This document shows, in pieces, positions 9,421 to 18,859 of a stretch of DNA of 64,000 bases. Within the stretch, counting starts at the first letter, position 1; each line of letters starts with the position of its first letter. Source of the stretch: Bifidobacterium scardovii JCM 12489 = DSM 13734 (lineage in GTDB: Bacteria; Actinomycetota; Actinomycetes; Actinomycetales; Bifidobacteriaceae); the NCBI RefSeq assembly GCF_001042635.1, contig NZ_AP012331.1, positions 434,001-498,000 on the forward strand. Reading direction: 5' to 3'. The notes under the pieces are model-generated. The model did no database searches. It saw only the letters and a program-made list of their open reading frames with translations, and was not told the DNA's origin. Position numbers and translations under genes: made by a program.

Positions 9421-10419
9421 TCATTCGGCCTTGCCGCCGGAACGGGAGTACGGGTCGATGGCGTCGCGCAGGCCGTCGCCGATCAGCTGCACGGAGAAGG
9501 TCAGGACGATCAGCACCACGGACGGGAAGATCAGCACCCACGGCGAGGTCTGCACCACGGACTGGCCGGCGTTGAGCAGCGTGCCGAGCGAGGTGTCGGG
9601 CGCCTTGATGCCCAGACCCAGGAAGCTCAGTGAGGTCTCGCTGTTGACCGCGCCGATCACGCCGAGCACGGTGTTGATGACCAGCACCGAGCCGAGGTTC
9701 GGCACCAGGTGGCGCACGATGATGGTGAAGGACGGCACGCCCATGAACTTCGCCGCGCGGATGTATTCGCGGTCGCGCAGGCTCAGGGTCAGAGTGCGCA
9801 GCGTACGCGCGTAGCCGATCCAGCCGAAGGCGGTCAGGCCGATGGCCAGCCACAGCCAGTCGCTGCCGCCGGCGGCCATGCCGACGATCAGGGCGATGAG
9901 CAGGAAGGACGGCACGACCAGCAGCATATCCAGCAGCCACATGCCCACATGCTCGAACCAGCCCTCGAAGAATGCCACGGCCGTGCCCACCAGGGCGGCG
10001 ATGATCGTGGTGCCGAAGGAGCTGAAGATACCGATGGTCAGCGAACGGCCGAGGCCGCGGATGATCATCGCGTACATGTCCGAGCCGCCGACGGTGGTGC
10101 CCAGCCAGTGCTCGGCGGACGGTGGCGAGGCGAGGGCGGCGAAGTCGGGTTAGTCGTAGCTCCATTGGGAGAGTTTCGAGCCGAAAATCGCCAAGAGGAT
10201 CAGCAGAATCAGCACCACCAGGCCGACCACGGCCGAGGGGCGGCGCATGAAGCGGCGCACGTACAGCTGCATGCGGCCGGTGCGGTGGAAGTCGTCGTTG
10301 CCGGACGCCTCCTGGGCGTTCCTGGCGTCGGCGGACTGCGGCTCGCTGCCCTGCGGATCGGTGAGTTCCATATCCTGGGCGTCGGCGTCGGAGACCATGT
10401 TCTCGTTGTCGTTCATCAT
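9421..10419 (-). pseudogene. oppC: Oligopeptide ABC permease, interrupted by an in-frame stop
   Basis: Full-length oppC/dppC reading frame (about 332 codons) split by TAA at 10150-10152. The N-terminal part, 89 codons from ATG 10419, has the cytoplasmic leader and TM1 (VVGLVVLILLILLAIFG). The same frame then continues with PDFAALASPPSAEHWLGTTV and on to the permease core. The core has five more TM segments and the EAA-type loop REYIRAAKFMGVPSFTIIVRH. No frameshift is needed to join them, so a single nonsense change is the simplest explanation. An internal start at 10077 could give a 218-residue fragment lacking TM1 and the first extracellular loop. Confidence 0.85.
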
Positions 10420-10444
10420 GTTTGATCGTCCTTTTGCGCGGGGC

Positions 10445-11116
10445 TCAGCTCAGTCGGATGCGCGGGTCGAGCCACGCGGAGAAGATATCCGACAGCAGCG
10501 CGCCGGTCAGCGTGCACACGCCGCCGAACGCGGCCACTGCCACGGCGCCGTTGATGTCATTGTTGGCGATGGTCTGGGTGAAATACATGCCCAGGCCGTT
10601 GATGGCGAACACGTTTTCGGTGATCACCGCGCCGGTGAACACGCCGGCGATGGAGAAGGCCACGTCCACGGCGGTCGGGATCAGCGAGGTGCGCAGCGCG
10701 TGGCGGCGGATGGCCGCGTTGAGCGTCAGGCCCTTGGCACGGGCGGTGCGCACGTAGTCGGCGTTCATCGTGTCGAGCAGGTACGTGCGCTGGGTGAGGT
10801 GGTAGCCGACCATGCCGGGGATCGTCATCACGATGGTGGGCAGTATCAGGTGCTGCAGGTAGTCGAGCAGCCAGAGCACCGGGTTGGAGCCTTGGTAGGA
10901 GTGCAGGCCAGTCACGTAGAACACGCGGTTGCCCACGATGTTGTTGAAGTTGATGTCCAGCAGCACCACCATCAGGCCCATGACGGCGGCCGGGACCACC
11001 AGGAAGAACGTCGCGGTGGCGTTGAGCACGCGGTCCTGCCACTTGTACTGGCGGATGGCCGTGTACACGCCGATGCTCACGCCGAAGATGATGGAGAGCA
11101 CGGTGGCGAGCGTCAC
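10445..11116 (-). pseudogene. oppB: Oligopeptide ABC permease, 5'-truncated
   Basis: 223 codons from a GTG match the C-terminal two thirds of OppB/DppB: VSIGVYTAIRQY, five TM segments, the coupling loop ADYVRTARAKGLTLNAAIRRHALRTSL (shown in part: DYVRTARAKGL), and LDPRIRLS at the end. The usual first ~100 residues (TM1 and the extracellular domain with LGLDxP) are missing. The frame stays open upstream into HASPQLVTL but the sequence there is not OppB-like and runs into a REP element at 11297. There is no RBS at the GTG. The operon's 5' end appears deleted. Confidence 0.75.
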
Positions 11117-11296
11117 CAGCTGCGGCGAGGCGTGGTGGCCTGTGGTGGTGTGTGGCGACGAACTTCGCTGATGCGGTATCGGATGGATGAGGTCGGATCG
11201 AACCCGTTCGTTCGGGTGTGTTGAGGATGCCCCCGATTTGATGCGGGGGATGGCTGTGGTGCTGGTGTCCCGCGTTACGATTCGGCTGCGATGGCT

Positions 11297-11347
11297 GGCT
11301 CCTCTCAGTCGGCTACGCCGACAGCTCCCCTCAGAGAGGGGAGCCGG
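11297..11347. repeat. REP-like palindrome
   Basis: CAGTCGGCTACGCCGACAG stem followed by CTCCCCTCAGAGAGGGGAG, a short member of the family at 2537. It sits exactly between the truncated oppB and the AEC carrier gene, close to the inferred deletion endpoint. Confidence 0.85.
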
Positions 11348-11373
11348 CGTTAGGCGGCTGGAGCGTCTCGCGG

Positions 11374-12315
11374 TCAGCTCAGCAGCGCTGCGATGACCGC
11401 AATGAACACGGGGCTGGTCATGGTGCTGATGAGGATGCCGTCGCGCGCGAAGGTGAGGCCCACGTTGTAGCGGGCCGCGTAGTTGTAGACGTTCTGGCCG
11501 GTCGGCAGGGCGGCGAGCACCACGCAGGCGTACAGTTCGGCGCCGCGGAATCCCATCACGAAGTAGGCGAGCAGGAACGCGATGACCGGCATCACGATGT
11601 TCTTGAGCACGGCCACGGTGAAGATGGCGGGGCGGTCGCCCTTCTGCTGCAGCGGCTTGGTGCCGTGCAGCGACATGCCGAACGCCATGAGGATCATGGG
11701 CACCGCGGATTCGCCGATCATGTTGATCGGGTCATAGAGGAAGTTCGGAATGAACCAGCCGGTCTTCGCGTGCACGGCGGACAGCACGATGCCCAGCAGC
11801 GAGCCGATGAGCAGCGGCTGGTGCAGCGGCTGCTTCGCGATCTCCTTGGCCGACACCTTGCCCTTGGTCGTCACGTCGAGCGCGGTCAGGCCGATCGGCG
11901 TGAACAGCGCCTGCTGCATGACGAGGATCGGGGCCACGAGCGCGCCGTTGCCGAGGATGTACGTGGCGATCGGCAGGCCGATGTTGTTCGAATTGAGGTA
12001 CAGCGAGTTCAGCGCGCCGATGGTCGCGTCGGCCGCGCCCATGTGGAAGAACATGCGGTTGAGGATCAGGAACACCACGCCGACGAGCATCGCGGAGAAG
12101 AACGCGACGATGATCGAGGGGTGGAAGATGTCGAAGATCGGCTCCTTGGAGAGGATCGCGAACATCAGGCACGGGCTGGACACGAAGAAGCTGAACCTGT
12201 TGAGCACCATCTGGGCGCTCGGTCCGCCGATGCGCATGCGCGCGGCCACGTATCCGACGAAGATCACGATGCCGATGACGCAAAAACCTTCCATGGCACT
12301 CAATAAACCCGGCAT
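11374..12315 (-). CDS. AEC-family (auxin efflux carrier) membrane transporter
   Basis: 313-residue polytopic protein with about ten TM segments in two five-TM halves. Typical AEC features are the NSNNIGLPIA motif in the first half (the N-N-x-G-x-P crossover), PILVMQQ, and ALPTGQNVYNYAARY in the second half. Bacterial members export or take up carboxylates such as malate and malonate; the substrate here is unknown. ATG 12315 has GGAAGG 8 nt upstream. The gene is monocistronic and transcribed away from dapE. Confidence 0.88.
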   Translation of the reverse strand: MPGLLSAMEGFCVIGIVIFVGYVAARMRIGGPSAQMVLNRFSFFVSSPCLMFAILSKEPIFDIFHPSIIVAFFSAMLVGVVFLILNRMFFHMGAADATIGALNSLYLNSNNIGLPIATYILGNGALVAPILVMQQALFTPIGLTALDVTTKGKVSAKEIAKQPLHQPLLIGSLLGIVLSAVHAKTGWFIPNFLYDPINMIGESAVPMILMAFGMSLHGTKPLQQKGDRPAIFTVAVLKNIVMPVIAFLLAYFVMGFRGAELYACVVLAALPTGQNVYNYAARYNVGLTFARDGILISTMTSPVFIAVIAALLS

Positions 12316-12501
12316 ATCGCCTTCCTTTTCCCTCGCGGACCTACCTTGATACTGCCATATACCGCTCGATTTCGAAGTTCCGTCTCATAACGTAGGCGGG
12401 CGGGGGCGTGCGATTGTTGCGCCGCGGTGATTTTGCCGCTCAGCGTAGTCCTGCGGGTGCGGCGCGCCGAAAACGCTCGCCGGACCGTTAGGATTGGCAC
12501 T

Positions 12502-13782
12502 ATGACGAACGCGACGAACACAACGGGCAATACGGCAAGCAATACGGTCGAGCCGAACGATCTTGCGAACAGGACGGTGGCGGAACTGGGCATCCCCGCG
12601 GGGGCGACCCGCGATCAGGCGCTCGCCGCCCTGCTGGAGCAGATCATGGGCGCCTATTCGGTGAGCGACAGTGAAGGGCCTCTCGCCGGTGCGGTCGAGC
12701 GCTTTCTGCGCCGGCAGCCGCATCTGGCGGTCCGCCGCCACGGGGACACGGTGGTGGCGTCCACCGATTTTGGCAAGGCGCAGCGGGTGATCCTCGCCGG
12801 CCATCTCGACGTGGTGCCGGTGATCGACAACTTCCCGCCGGAATGGCTGGAACCCGGCGACGCGCGCATCCGCGGGGACGTGGCGTCCGCGCATCCCGGC
12901 GAGCGCGTGATGTGGGGCCGCGGCGCGACCGACATGAAGGCGTCCGACGCGGTGATGCTGTACCTGGCCGCCGTGCTCGACGGCCGGAACGCCGACCCGA
13001 ACTACGATCTGACCTACGTGTTCTACGACCACGAGGAGGTCGCCGCCGAAAAGAACGGCCTGCGCAAGGTGGTCGAGACGCATCCGGACTGGATCACCGG
13101 CGATTTCGCGATCATCGGGGAGCCGACCGACTGCGGCATCGAGGGCGGGTGCAACGGCACGATGCGCTTCGACGTGATCACGCACGGCGTGGCCGCGCAC
13201 TCGGCGCGCGCATGGATGGGCAGCAACGCGATCCACAAGGCCGCCGAGATCCTCGGCCGTCTTGCCGCATACGAGCCGAAGGACGTGACGGTGGATGGGC
13301 TCGTTTACCGCGAGGGCGTCAACGCCACGCTGATCTCCGGCGGTAAGGGCACGAACGTGATCCCCGACGAGTGCCGCGTGCACGTCAACTACCGTTTCGC
13401 GCCCGACAAGACGCTCGCCGAGGCGAAGGCGCTGATGATCGGCGCGGATGCCGGCGCCGAGCTGGGCAACGGCGAGCACGTCGCCACCGGCGGCATGTTC
13501 GAGGGCTTCGGCATCGAGATGAAGGACGAGTCGCCATCCGCCCGCCCCGGCATGGATTCGCCGCTGGCCGCCTCCCTCGCGCGGCTGGTCAAGGAACGCA
13601 CCGGTCGTGAGCCGCTCGCCAAGCTCGGCTGGACCGATGTGGCGCGCTTCGCGATCCTCGGCATCCCCGCGGTCAACCTCGGCGCCGGCAGCCCGCTGCT
13701 CGCCCACAAGCACGACGAGCAGCTGCCCGAAAGCAATCTCGCGCTGATGGCCGATATCCTCGAACGCTGGCTGGTCGGCTGA
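12502..13782 (+). CDS. dapE: Succinyl-diaminopimelate desuccinylase (M20 peptidase family)
   Basis: 426-residue cytosolic metallohydrolase that removes succinate from N-succinyl-LL-DAP in lysine and peptidoglycan precursor synthesis. Zinc ligands are visible: LAGHLDVVPV (H-x-D), GRGATDMK (bridging Asp), YDHEEVA (catalytic and ligand Glu), GEPTD, and LAHKHDE near the C-terminus. The dimerisation domain follows the ARAWMGSNAIHKA segment. The start at ATG 12502 has AGGA 9 nt upstream. About 40 residues precede the conserved domain and are Thr/Asn-rich. Divergent from the AEC gene across about 185 bp. Confidence 0.9.
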   Translation: MTNATNTTGNTASNTVEPNDLANRTVAELGIPAGATRDQALAALLEQIMGAYSVSDSEGPLAGAVERFLRRQPHLAVRRHGDTVVASTDFGKAQRVILAGHLDVVPVIDNFPPEWLEPGDARIRGDVASAHPGERVMWGRGATDMKASDAVMLYLAAVLDGRNADPNYDLTYVFYDHEEVAAEKNGLRKVVETHPDWITGDFAIIGEPTDCGIEGGCNGTMRFDVITHGVAAHSARAWMGSNAIHKAAEILGRLAAYEPKDVTVDGLVYREGVNATLISGGKGTNVIPDECRVHVNYRFAPDKTLAEAKALMIGADAGAELGNGEHVATGGMFEGFGIEMKDESPSARPGMDSPLAASLARLVKERTGREPLAKLGWTDVARFAILGIPAVNLGAGSPLLAHKHDEQLPESNLALMADILERWLVG

Positions 13783-13823
13783 CGGCCGCGCTCACTGCGC
13801 CGGTAATAATTCGTTTGTCATAT

Positions 13824-13940
13824 CCGGCTCCCCTCCATGAGGGGGAGCCGTCGGCGTAGCCGACTGAGGGGAGCGCATGCGAATCGGCTTGATATCAGGC
13901 GTTCGCGGGAATGCTCCCCTCAGTCCGCTTCGCGGCCGGC
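13824..13940. repeat. Composite REP-like palindrome
   Basis: CCGGCTCCCCTCCATGAGGG with a GTCGGCGTAGCCGAC stem and a second CTCCCCTCAGTCCGC arm, same family as at 2537. It shares the CGAATCGGCTTGAT spacer motif with that copy in the opposite orientation. A further 9-bp hairpin (14007-14015 with 14019-14027) lies between it and the converging sugar permease gene. No gene is seen in 13783-14113. Confidence 0.85.
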
Positions 13941-14113
13941 TCGTCCGCGATCAAGGACGGCCTTACGGCCGCAGTCTTGTCTGCTCACTGTCGTTCGCCT
14001 TCGCCTGCAAACGCCTCCGGCGTTTGCTTCACGGTTCAGCCTCGGGAGGAGAGCCGTCGCTCCTATGTATATGGCGCTGTGCCCGCGTTGCGGGGGGCGA
14101 ATCAGACTGGACG

Positions 14114-14953
14114 CTATTTCACCGCGCCGGCGGTGAGTCCCGCGACGATATGCTTGGACGCGAACGCGAACAGGACCATTGAGGGAATGATCGCGAGTAC
14201 CGCCGCGGCCGACAGGGTGCCCCAATCGATGTCGAAGCTTGAAATAAAGCCGTTCAACGTCGCCGGGATGGTTTTCACGCTTGATTTTTGCGCCAGCGTC
14301 ACGGAGATGAAGAGTTCGTTCCAGCAGTTCACGAAGTTGAACACGAAGGAGGCGATGAGCCCCGGGCGCATCACCGGCACGACGATCAGCACCAGTGATT
14401 GCATGCGGTTGCAGCCATCCACCATGGCGGCTTCTTCGATCTCCGTGGGGATGTTGTCGAAGAAGCCCTTCAGCATGATGGCGCTGAACGGTATGCACAT
14501 GGCGACGTACACCAGCACCAGTCCGGAAAGCGTGTTGACCTGGTGCAAGTGCGTCATCATGATGTACAACGGGCCGAGGGCGATGAACGCGGGGATCATC
14601 TGGGTCACCAGGAAGCACAGCAGCAGGGCGGTCTTTCCCCTGAACTCGAATTTCGAGAGCACATAGCCCGACAGCATGGCGATGAACGTGGAAACGAGTC
14701 CGGCCACAAGCGCCGTGATGAAGCTGTTCCTGATGTTGACAAGGAAATCCGAGTCGTCGAACAGCGTCCGGTAGTTCTCCAGAGAAAACACCGAGGGCCA
14801 GTACCGGATCGGGTATGTCGACACCGCTCCGGGATCCTTGAAGGATGTGATGAGTATCCAATACAGGGGAAACGCGGTGATGACGCCCCACAGCGCCAGA
14901 TAGAGGACTTTGAGTATGGCCAGGGGAATGGAACGCTTGCCGATCATGATCAC
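14114..14953 (-). CDS. Carbohydrate ABC transporter permease (MalG type)
   Basis: 279-residue membrane protein with six TM segments. The EAA loop is EEAAMVDGCNRMQSLVLIVVP, read here as EEAAMVDG...P, the ATPase-docking site of CUT1 permeases. The N-terminal TM and FPLYWILITSFKDP are typical of MalG partners. GTG at 14953 overlaps the stop of the MalF-type gene (GTGA), giving coupled translation; ATG at 14947 is an alternative. It pairs with the next permease and the binding protein. No ATPase is encoded nearby, so a shared multitask ATPase (MsiK-type) is presumed. Confidence 0.9.
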   Translation of the reverse strand: MIMIGKRSIPLAILKVLYLALWGVITAFPLYWILITSFKDPGAVSTYPIRYWPSVFSLENYRTLFDDSDFLVNIRNSFITALVAGLVSTFIAMLSGYVLSKFEFRGKTALLLCFLVTQMIPAFIALGPLYIMMTHLHQVNTLSGLVLVYVAMCIPFSAIMLKGFFDNIPTEIEEAAMVDGCNRMQSLVLIVVPVMRPGLIASFVFNFVNCWNELFISVTLAQKSSVKTIPATLNGFISSFDIDWGTLSAAAVLAIIPSMVLFAFASKHIVAGLTAGAVK

Positions 14954-15966
14954 TCATCAACTTTCTTATTGAGTAGGGGAAGATACACCATGGCGAACAT
15001 GGTGAGGATCAGCACCACGATGAATCCGATGGCCGAACCGTGCCCGTAGTCGCCGGTGCCGTTGACCTGCACCATCCAGCTGGTCAGGATGTGGGTCTGG
15101 TTCGCGGGGCCGCCGCCGGTCATGGCCCAGATGATGTCCGGGAAATTGAAGATCCAGATCACGCGCAGCAGAATGGTGGTGGTCAGCGTCGGGCTGATGC
15201 AGGGGATGACGATGCTCCATACGGTGCGTACGCGTCCGGCGCCGTCGAGAGCCGCGGCCTCGAGTATGTCCTGGGGCACGGATTGCAGCGCGGCGAGGAT
15301 CATGATGGCGAAGAACGTCACCCCATACCAGATGTTGGCGATGATCGCCGCGGCCATCGCCGTGTTCGGGGCGGCGAGCCAGTTGATCGGGCTGTGGATA
15401 AGATGCGCCTTTTCCAGCAGATCATTGATCACGCCGAATTCGGCGTTGAACATCCAGCGGAACAGGATGCCGATCAGGAATCCGGACACCGCCCATGGAA
15501 AGAACACGAAGGCCTGATACACGCCGCGGAAGCGGAATCGCTTCCACAAGGCCAGCGCGAGGAGAAAGCCGAGTATGAGCTGGGGGGTGATGGACGCCAG
15601 CACCCAGATGATGCTGTTGCGCACGATCGCACCGAAGTTCTGGTCGGACACGATGTCCTTGAAGTTGTGCCATCCCACCCACGAGGTGTCGGTCAGGTCA
15701 TTGAGGTTCCAGTTACGGAATGCCATATTGGCGCCGGACAGCACAGGGTAGTAGGTGAATATGATGACGAACACGATCGCCGGCAGCAGGAACAGGAAGA
15801 TGGTCAGGGCATTGCGCCACCGGAAGATCCGTTGCTGCGTTTCGACGGTGCTGTCGGCGTCGATGCGGTAGTAGGGCTTGTCCGGGTCATAGCTGCTGAT
15901 TTTGGGAATGCCGGGCTTGTCGGGCTTGTCGTCTTTGGTCTCGGGCGTAACGGTTTGATGTGTCAT
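14950..15966 (-). CDS. Carbohydrate ABC transporter permease (MalF type)
   Basis: 338-residue membrane protein: a charged cytoplasmic leader of about 60 residues (Lys/Asp/Pro-rich), then six TM segments. The EAA loop is LEAAALDGAGRVRTVWSIVIP. GGGPANQT is a family hallmark before the last TMs. The start at ATG 15966 has GAGG 9 nt upstream; a further upstream in-frame start gives an unlikely Cys/Arg extension. It follows the binding protein gene by about 115 bp and overlaps the MalG-type gene. Confidence 0.9.
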   Translation of the reverse strand: MTHQTVTPETKDDKPDKPGIPKISSYDPDKPYYRIDADSTVETQQRIFRWRNALTIFLFLLPAIVFVIIFTYYPVLSGANMAFRNWNLNDLTDTSWVGWHNFKDIVSDQNFGAIVRNSIIWVLASITPQLILGFLLALALWKRFRFRGVYQAFVFFPWAVSGFLIGILFRWMFNAEFGVINDLLEKAHLIHSPINWLAAPNTAMAAAIIANIWYGVTFFAIMILAALQSVPQDILEAAALDGAGRVRTVWSIVIPCISPTLTTTILLRVIWIFNFPDIIWAMTGGGPANQTHILTSWMVQVNGTGDYGHGSAIGFIVVLILTMFAMVYLPLLNKKVDE

Positions 15967-16082
15967 CGAGTCGCCTCGTTTCTTGGATTGTGGTCTGCGC
16001 GCATGGCACGAAAAGGAGCGCATGCCCTCCCGAAACGGTCATGACTGTCCGTGACGGGAAGGCATGCGGGTGAGGATGCCGG

Positions 16083-17387
16083 CTACTGGGCCCACTTTTC
16101 GGTCCAGTACTGATCCCATCCCTTGAGCAGATCGGTGGTGCTGATCTTGCCGAGCAGCCACTGCTGGATGTCGGCATCGGACTTCTGGCCCCAATCGGTC
16201 CACCAGCTCACGGAACGCGGCTGGGTGACGTTGATGTAGGTGCTGGGGTCGTTGGTCATCGTCGCGTAGCTCTTCCACTTACCGGTGGTGTACTGGCTGC
16301 TGTTGATGGCGCTTTTCACGATCGGCACCAAGCTGTTCTCCGCGGCGAAGGTGGTGGCCGGCTTCTCGGAGGCCAGGTACTTGATGAGCTTGAGGGCTGC
16401 GGCTTGGTGCTCGGAGCTCTTTGCGATGCCCCAACCGGCGGCGGCGATTGGCTGTGCGGCCTTGCCGGTCGGCCCGGTGAGCAGCGGTGCGGTATCCCAT
16501 TGGTCCGTGGTGATGGAAGTGGACTTCGATAGCGTGGAGATCACTTCGGGGTCCTGCAGCAGGAATGCGGTGGATCCGTTGGAGAATCCTTCGACCATCT
16601 CGGGGTATCCCCATGAGACGGACGACGGCGGCGAAGCCTTCTTGAAGATCTTCAGGTAGGTGTCCATGGCGTCCTTCGCCTCGGGTGCGGAGAAGATGGT
16701 CTTTCCGTTCTTGAGCTTGAACGCGTTGGAGGTATCGAGCTCATCGGCCACATAGGCTTCGATGATCGCCACGGCGTTGGAGTCGGAATTGGAGCCGCCG
16801 CGGAACGCATATCCGTACTGCTTTTTGTCGGTGTTCTGGATGGCGCTGGCCTGTTCGAGCAGATCATCCCAGGATTTCGGCGCTTCGGAGAATCCCGCCT
16901 GCTTGATCAGATCCGTGCGGTAGAACAGCGAGAGTCCGTAGAAGCCGTAGGGCATGTACCAGATCTTGCCGGATTCTCCCTTGGCGCTGTTCTTGGCGTT
17001 GTCGGTGAGCTTATCCCACCCGTCCCAGTTCTCCATATCGGAGGAGAGATCGTCCAGCCAACCGTTCTTCGAGAATCCGCCGACGGTGATGTCGCGCACC
17101 TCGAGCACGTCGATGCCTTCGCCGGATTGCAGCATCTGCTGGATGGTCCGATCCGCGGAATCGGTGGGCGGGGATACCAGGTCGACGGTGATGTCGGGAT
17201 TCTGCGCTTCGAAGTCCTTCAGCAGAGTCTTCAGGATTTTCGTGCGTACCGGCGTGGTCAGGCTTTCGACCATGGTCAGCTTGGTCTTGCCGTCATCTGC
17301 GGATGAGGAGCCGCAGGCCGCCAAGGGCACCAATAGGCTGATGGCTGCACTGGCGGCGAGGCACCGCGTGAGGGTTGTGGGTTTCAT
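16083..17387 (-). CDS. Sugar ABC transporter substrate-binding lipoprotein (SBP family 1)
   Basis: 434-residue extracellular lipoprotein; signal peptide with lipobox PLAAC. Family 1 features include LLKDFEAQNPDITV, WYMPYGFYGLSLFYRTDL, the hinge-region GYPEMVEGFSNGSTAFLLQDP, and a Trp-rich C-terminus (WWTDWGQ, WDQYWTEKW). RBS AAAGGAA lies 5 nt before ATG 17387. It follows the class V aminotransferase gene by 58 bp in the same direction, so all four minus-strand genes (aminotransferase, binding protein, MalF, MalG) probably form one operon. The ligand is unknown; an amino-sugar or amino-compound is possible given the aminotransferase. Confidence 0.9.
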   Translation of the reverse strand: MKPTTLTRCLAASAAISLLVPLAACGSSSADDGKTKLTMVESLTTPVRTKILKTLLKDFEAQNPDITVDLVSPPTDSADRTIQQMLQSGEGIDVLEVRDITVGGFSKNGWLDDLSSDMENWDGWDKLTDNAKNSAKGESGKIWYMPYGFYGLSLFYRTDLIKQAGFSEAPKSWDDLLEQASAIQNTDKKQYGYAFRGGSNSDSNAVAIIEAYVADELDTSNAFKLKNGKTIFSAPEAKDAMDTYLKIFKKASPPSSVSWGYPEMVEGFSNGSTAFLLQDPEVISTLSKSTSITTDQWDTAPLLTGPTGKAAQPIAAAGWGIAKSSEHQAAALKLIKYLASEKPATTFAAENSLVPIVKSAINSSQYTTGKWKSYATMTNDPSTYINVTQPRSVSWWTDWGQKSDADIQQWLLGKISTTDLLKGWDQYWTEKWAQ

Positions 17388-17445
17388 GGTTCCTTTTCTT
17401 CCCGTATGTGGCATACGGATGATGATGTATTGGAGGGGTAAGTGC

Positions 17446-18666
17446 TTAGCGTGAGGCCTCCCGCGCCCATTGGCACAGGGCGGGCACGCACAGGTCGGCG
17501 AACCGCTGATAGTCGTCGGCGGTGTTGTATACGAATGCGGACAGGCGCAGATAGCCGATGCCGTCGAAACTGGTGAAGGCCGCCTCCACGTCGAACGCAT
17601 CGGATACGCGGTCGCGGAGCAGATCGGCCGAATCGTGGTCGGGGGCGAGACCCTCGGGCAGGCGGACCAGCCGCATGGCCGGAGCCGGGCTCGATAGCGC
17701 CACATGGTGGTCGCCGCCAGTCTGGCGTTCGAAGGCGCTGGCGATGAGATCCTGCCCGTAGTCGGCAAGCGACTGTATGTATGCGAGGATACTGTCCCAG
17801 CCGCCGAAGGTGCGGTCCATGTATTGGATGGTGTGCGGGGCGCACAGGTAACTGGTCTGGTCAAGCGTGCCCTGCAGGTCGAATCGCTCGGGATACGGCA
17901 GATCGCGCCCCCACGAGTTGATGAGCGGCTGGAGGCTCTGCGCGAGTTCCGGGCGCGATATCAGCACGGCGCATCCGCGTGGATTGCAGATGAATTTGTG
18001 CAGGTTGCCGATCCAGTAATCGGCGCCGATGGCGAGTGGGTCACCGGGGATGAGCCCCGGGGCGTGCGCTCCGTCCACCAGGATTCTGGCCCCATGCCGG
18101 TGCGCGGCTTCGGCGATTCGCGCGACCGGGAACGTCATGGCGGTCGGCGACGTGATTTCGTCGGCGATCACCAGACGGGTTCGCGGCGACATCGCCTTGT
18201 CGAACGCGGCGACGATATCGTCATCCGTCGCGTCGATGGGGATGTGGACGGTTCTGAGTATGCCTCCCTGGTTCCTGGCCATGCGTTCGGCTCCCATCAC
18301 CACGGCCCCGTAGCCGTGATCGGACACCAGAATCTCCTCGCCGGGGCTGATTCGGATGCTGTTGACTACCACGGTGGCGCCGGCGGAGGCGTCGGGGACG
18401 AACGCCAGCGCCGCCGGATCGGTGCCAAGCAGCTCGGCCGTTCGTGTGCGGGCTTCGCCGAGCGCGCCCGGCGCGGCGATGAACCACTTGACCGGTGAGG
18501 ATTCCATGCGGTCCTTCAACTTGGACTGGTATTCCGGAACGTCGGTTGGCACGGCGCCGTAGGGGCCGTGGTTGATGTGCAGGGTTGGCTGCTCGAGCTT
18601 CCAGTGCCGTGCCGCCGGAACGCCGTCGACGTCAAGCATGGGGGTTGGTGCCGTTGTGGTGGTCAT
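17446..18666 (-). CDS. Class V aminotransferase (isopenicillin N epimerase-like)
   Basis: 406-residue PLP enzyme of fold type I. The cofactor pocket is visible: LVSDHGYGA, DGAHAPG (Asp for the pyridine N and His stacking), and NLHKFICNPRG with the Schiff-base Lys. The order and spacing resemble isopenicillin N epimerase-like and cysteine-desulfurase-like proteins rather than NifS/SufS, and the usual active-site Cys loop is not evident. It is the first gene of the sugar-type ABC operon and faces the FadR-type regulator across 193 bp. Probable role: processing of the imported substrate (inference). Confidence 0.85.
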   Translation of the reverse strand: MTTTTAPTPMLDVDGVPAARHWKLEQPTLHINHGPYGAVPTDVPEYQSKLKDRMESSPVKWFIAAPGALGEARTRTAELLGTDPAALAFVPDASAGATVVVNSIRISPGEEILVSDHGYGAVVMGAERMARNQGGILRTVHIPIDATDDDIVAAFDKAMSPRTRLVIADEITSPTAMTFPVARIAEAAHRHGARILVDGAHAPGLIPGDPLAIGADYWIGNLHKFICNPRGCAVLISRPELAQSLQPLINSWGRDLPYPERFDLQGTLDQTSYLCAPHTIQYMDRTFGGWDSILAYIQSLADYGQDLIASAFERQTGGDHHVALSSPAPAMRLVRLPEGLAPDHDSADLLRDRVSDAFDVEAAFTSFDGIGYLRLSAFVYNTADDYQRFADLCVPALCQWAREASR

Positions 18667-18859
18667 TGCCTGTCCCTTCGTTGTGTGCTGCGAGCAAATA
18701 TATAAGTGATATGAACACTTTGATGACTTCTCTGTTTCTTCGACGTAAAATCTAAGGAAAATCGCGGATTGTGTTACATGTGATCAAGCACTCATAATAT
18801 GACTTAATGATCTTTTACACTGGCGTCTATATGCCCAGGAATGCAGAGGTGCGTGCGGT
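18667..18859. promoter_or_regulatory. AT-rich divergent promoter region between the aminotransferase and GntR genes
   Basis: 193 bp, much richer in A+T than its surroundings. It includes a small inverted repeat AAGTG...CACTT (18704-18708 with 18716-18720) and the segment TTACATGTGATCAAGCAC at about 18772. The FadR-type regulator probably binds here to control both directions; no operator can be assigned with certainty. Confidence 0.5.

Noticed and set aside
18704..18720. FadR-type operator AAGTG...CACTT
   Set aside because: The arms are only 5 bp in AT-rich DNA and do not match a known FCD-regulator consensus, so it was kept only as a possibility in the promoter region.
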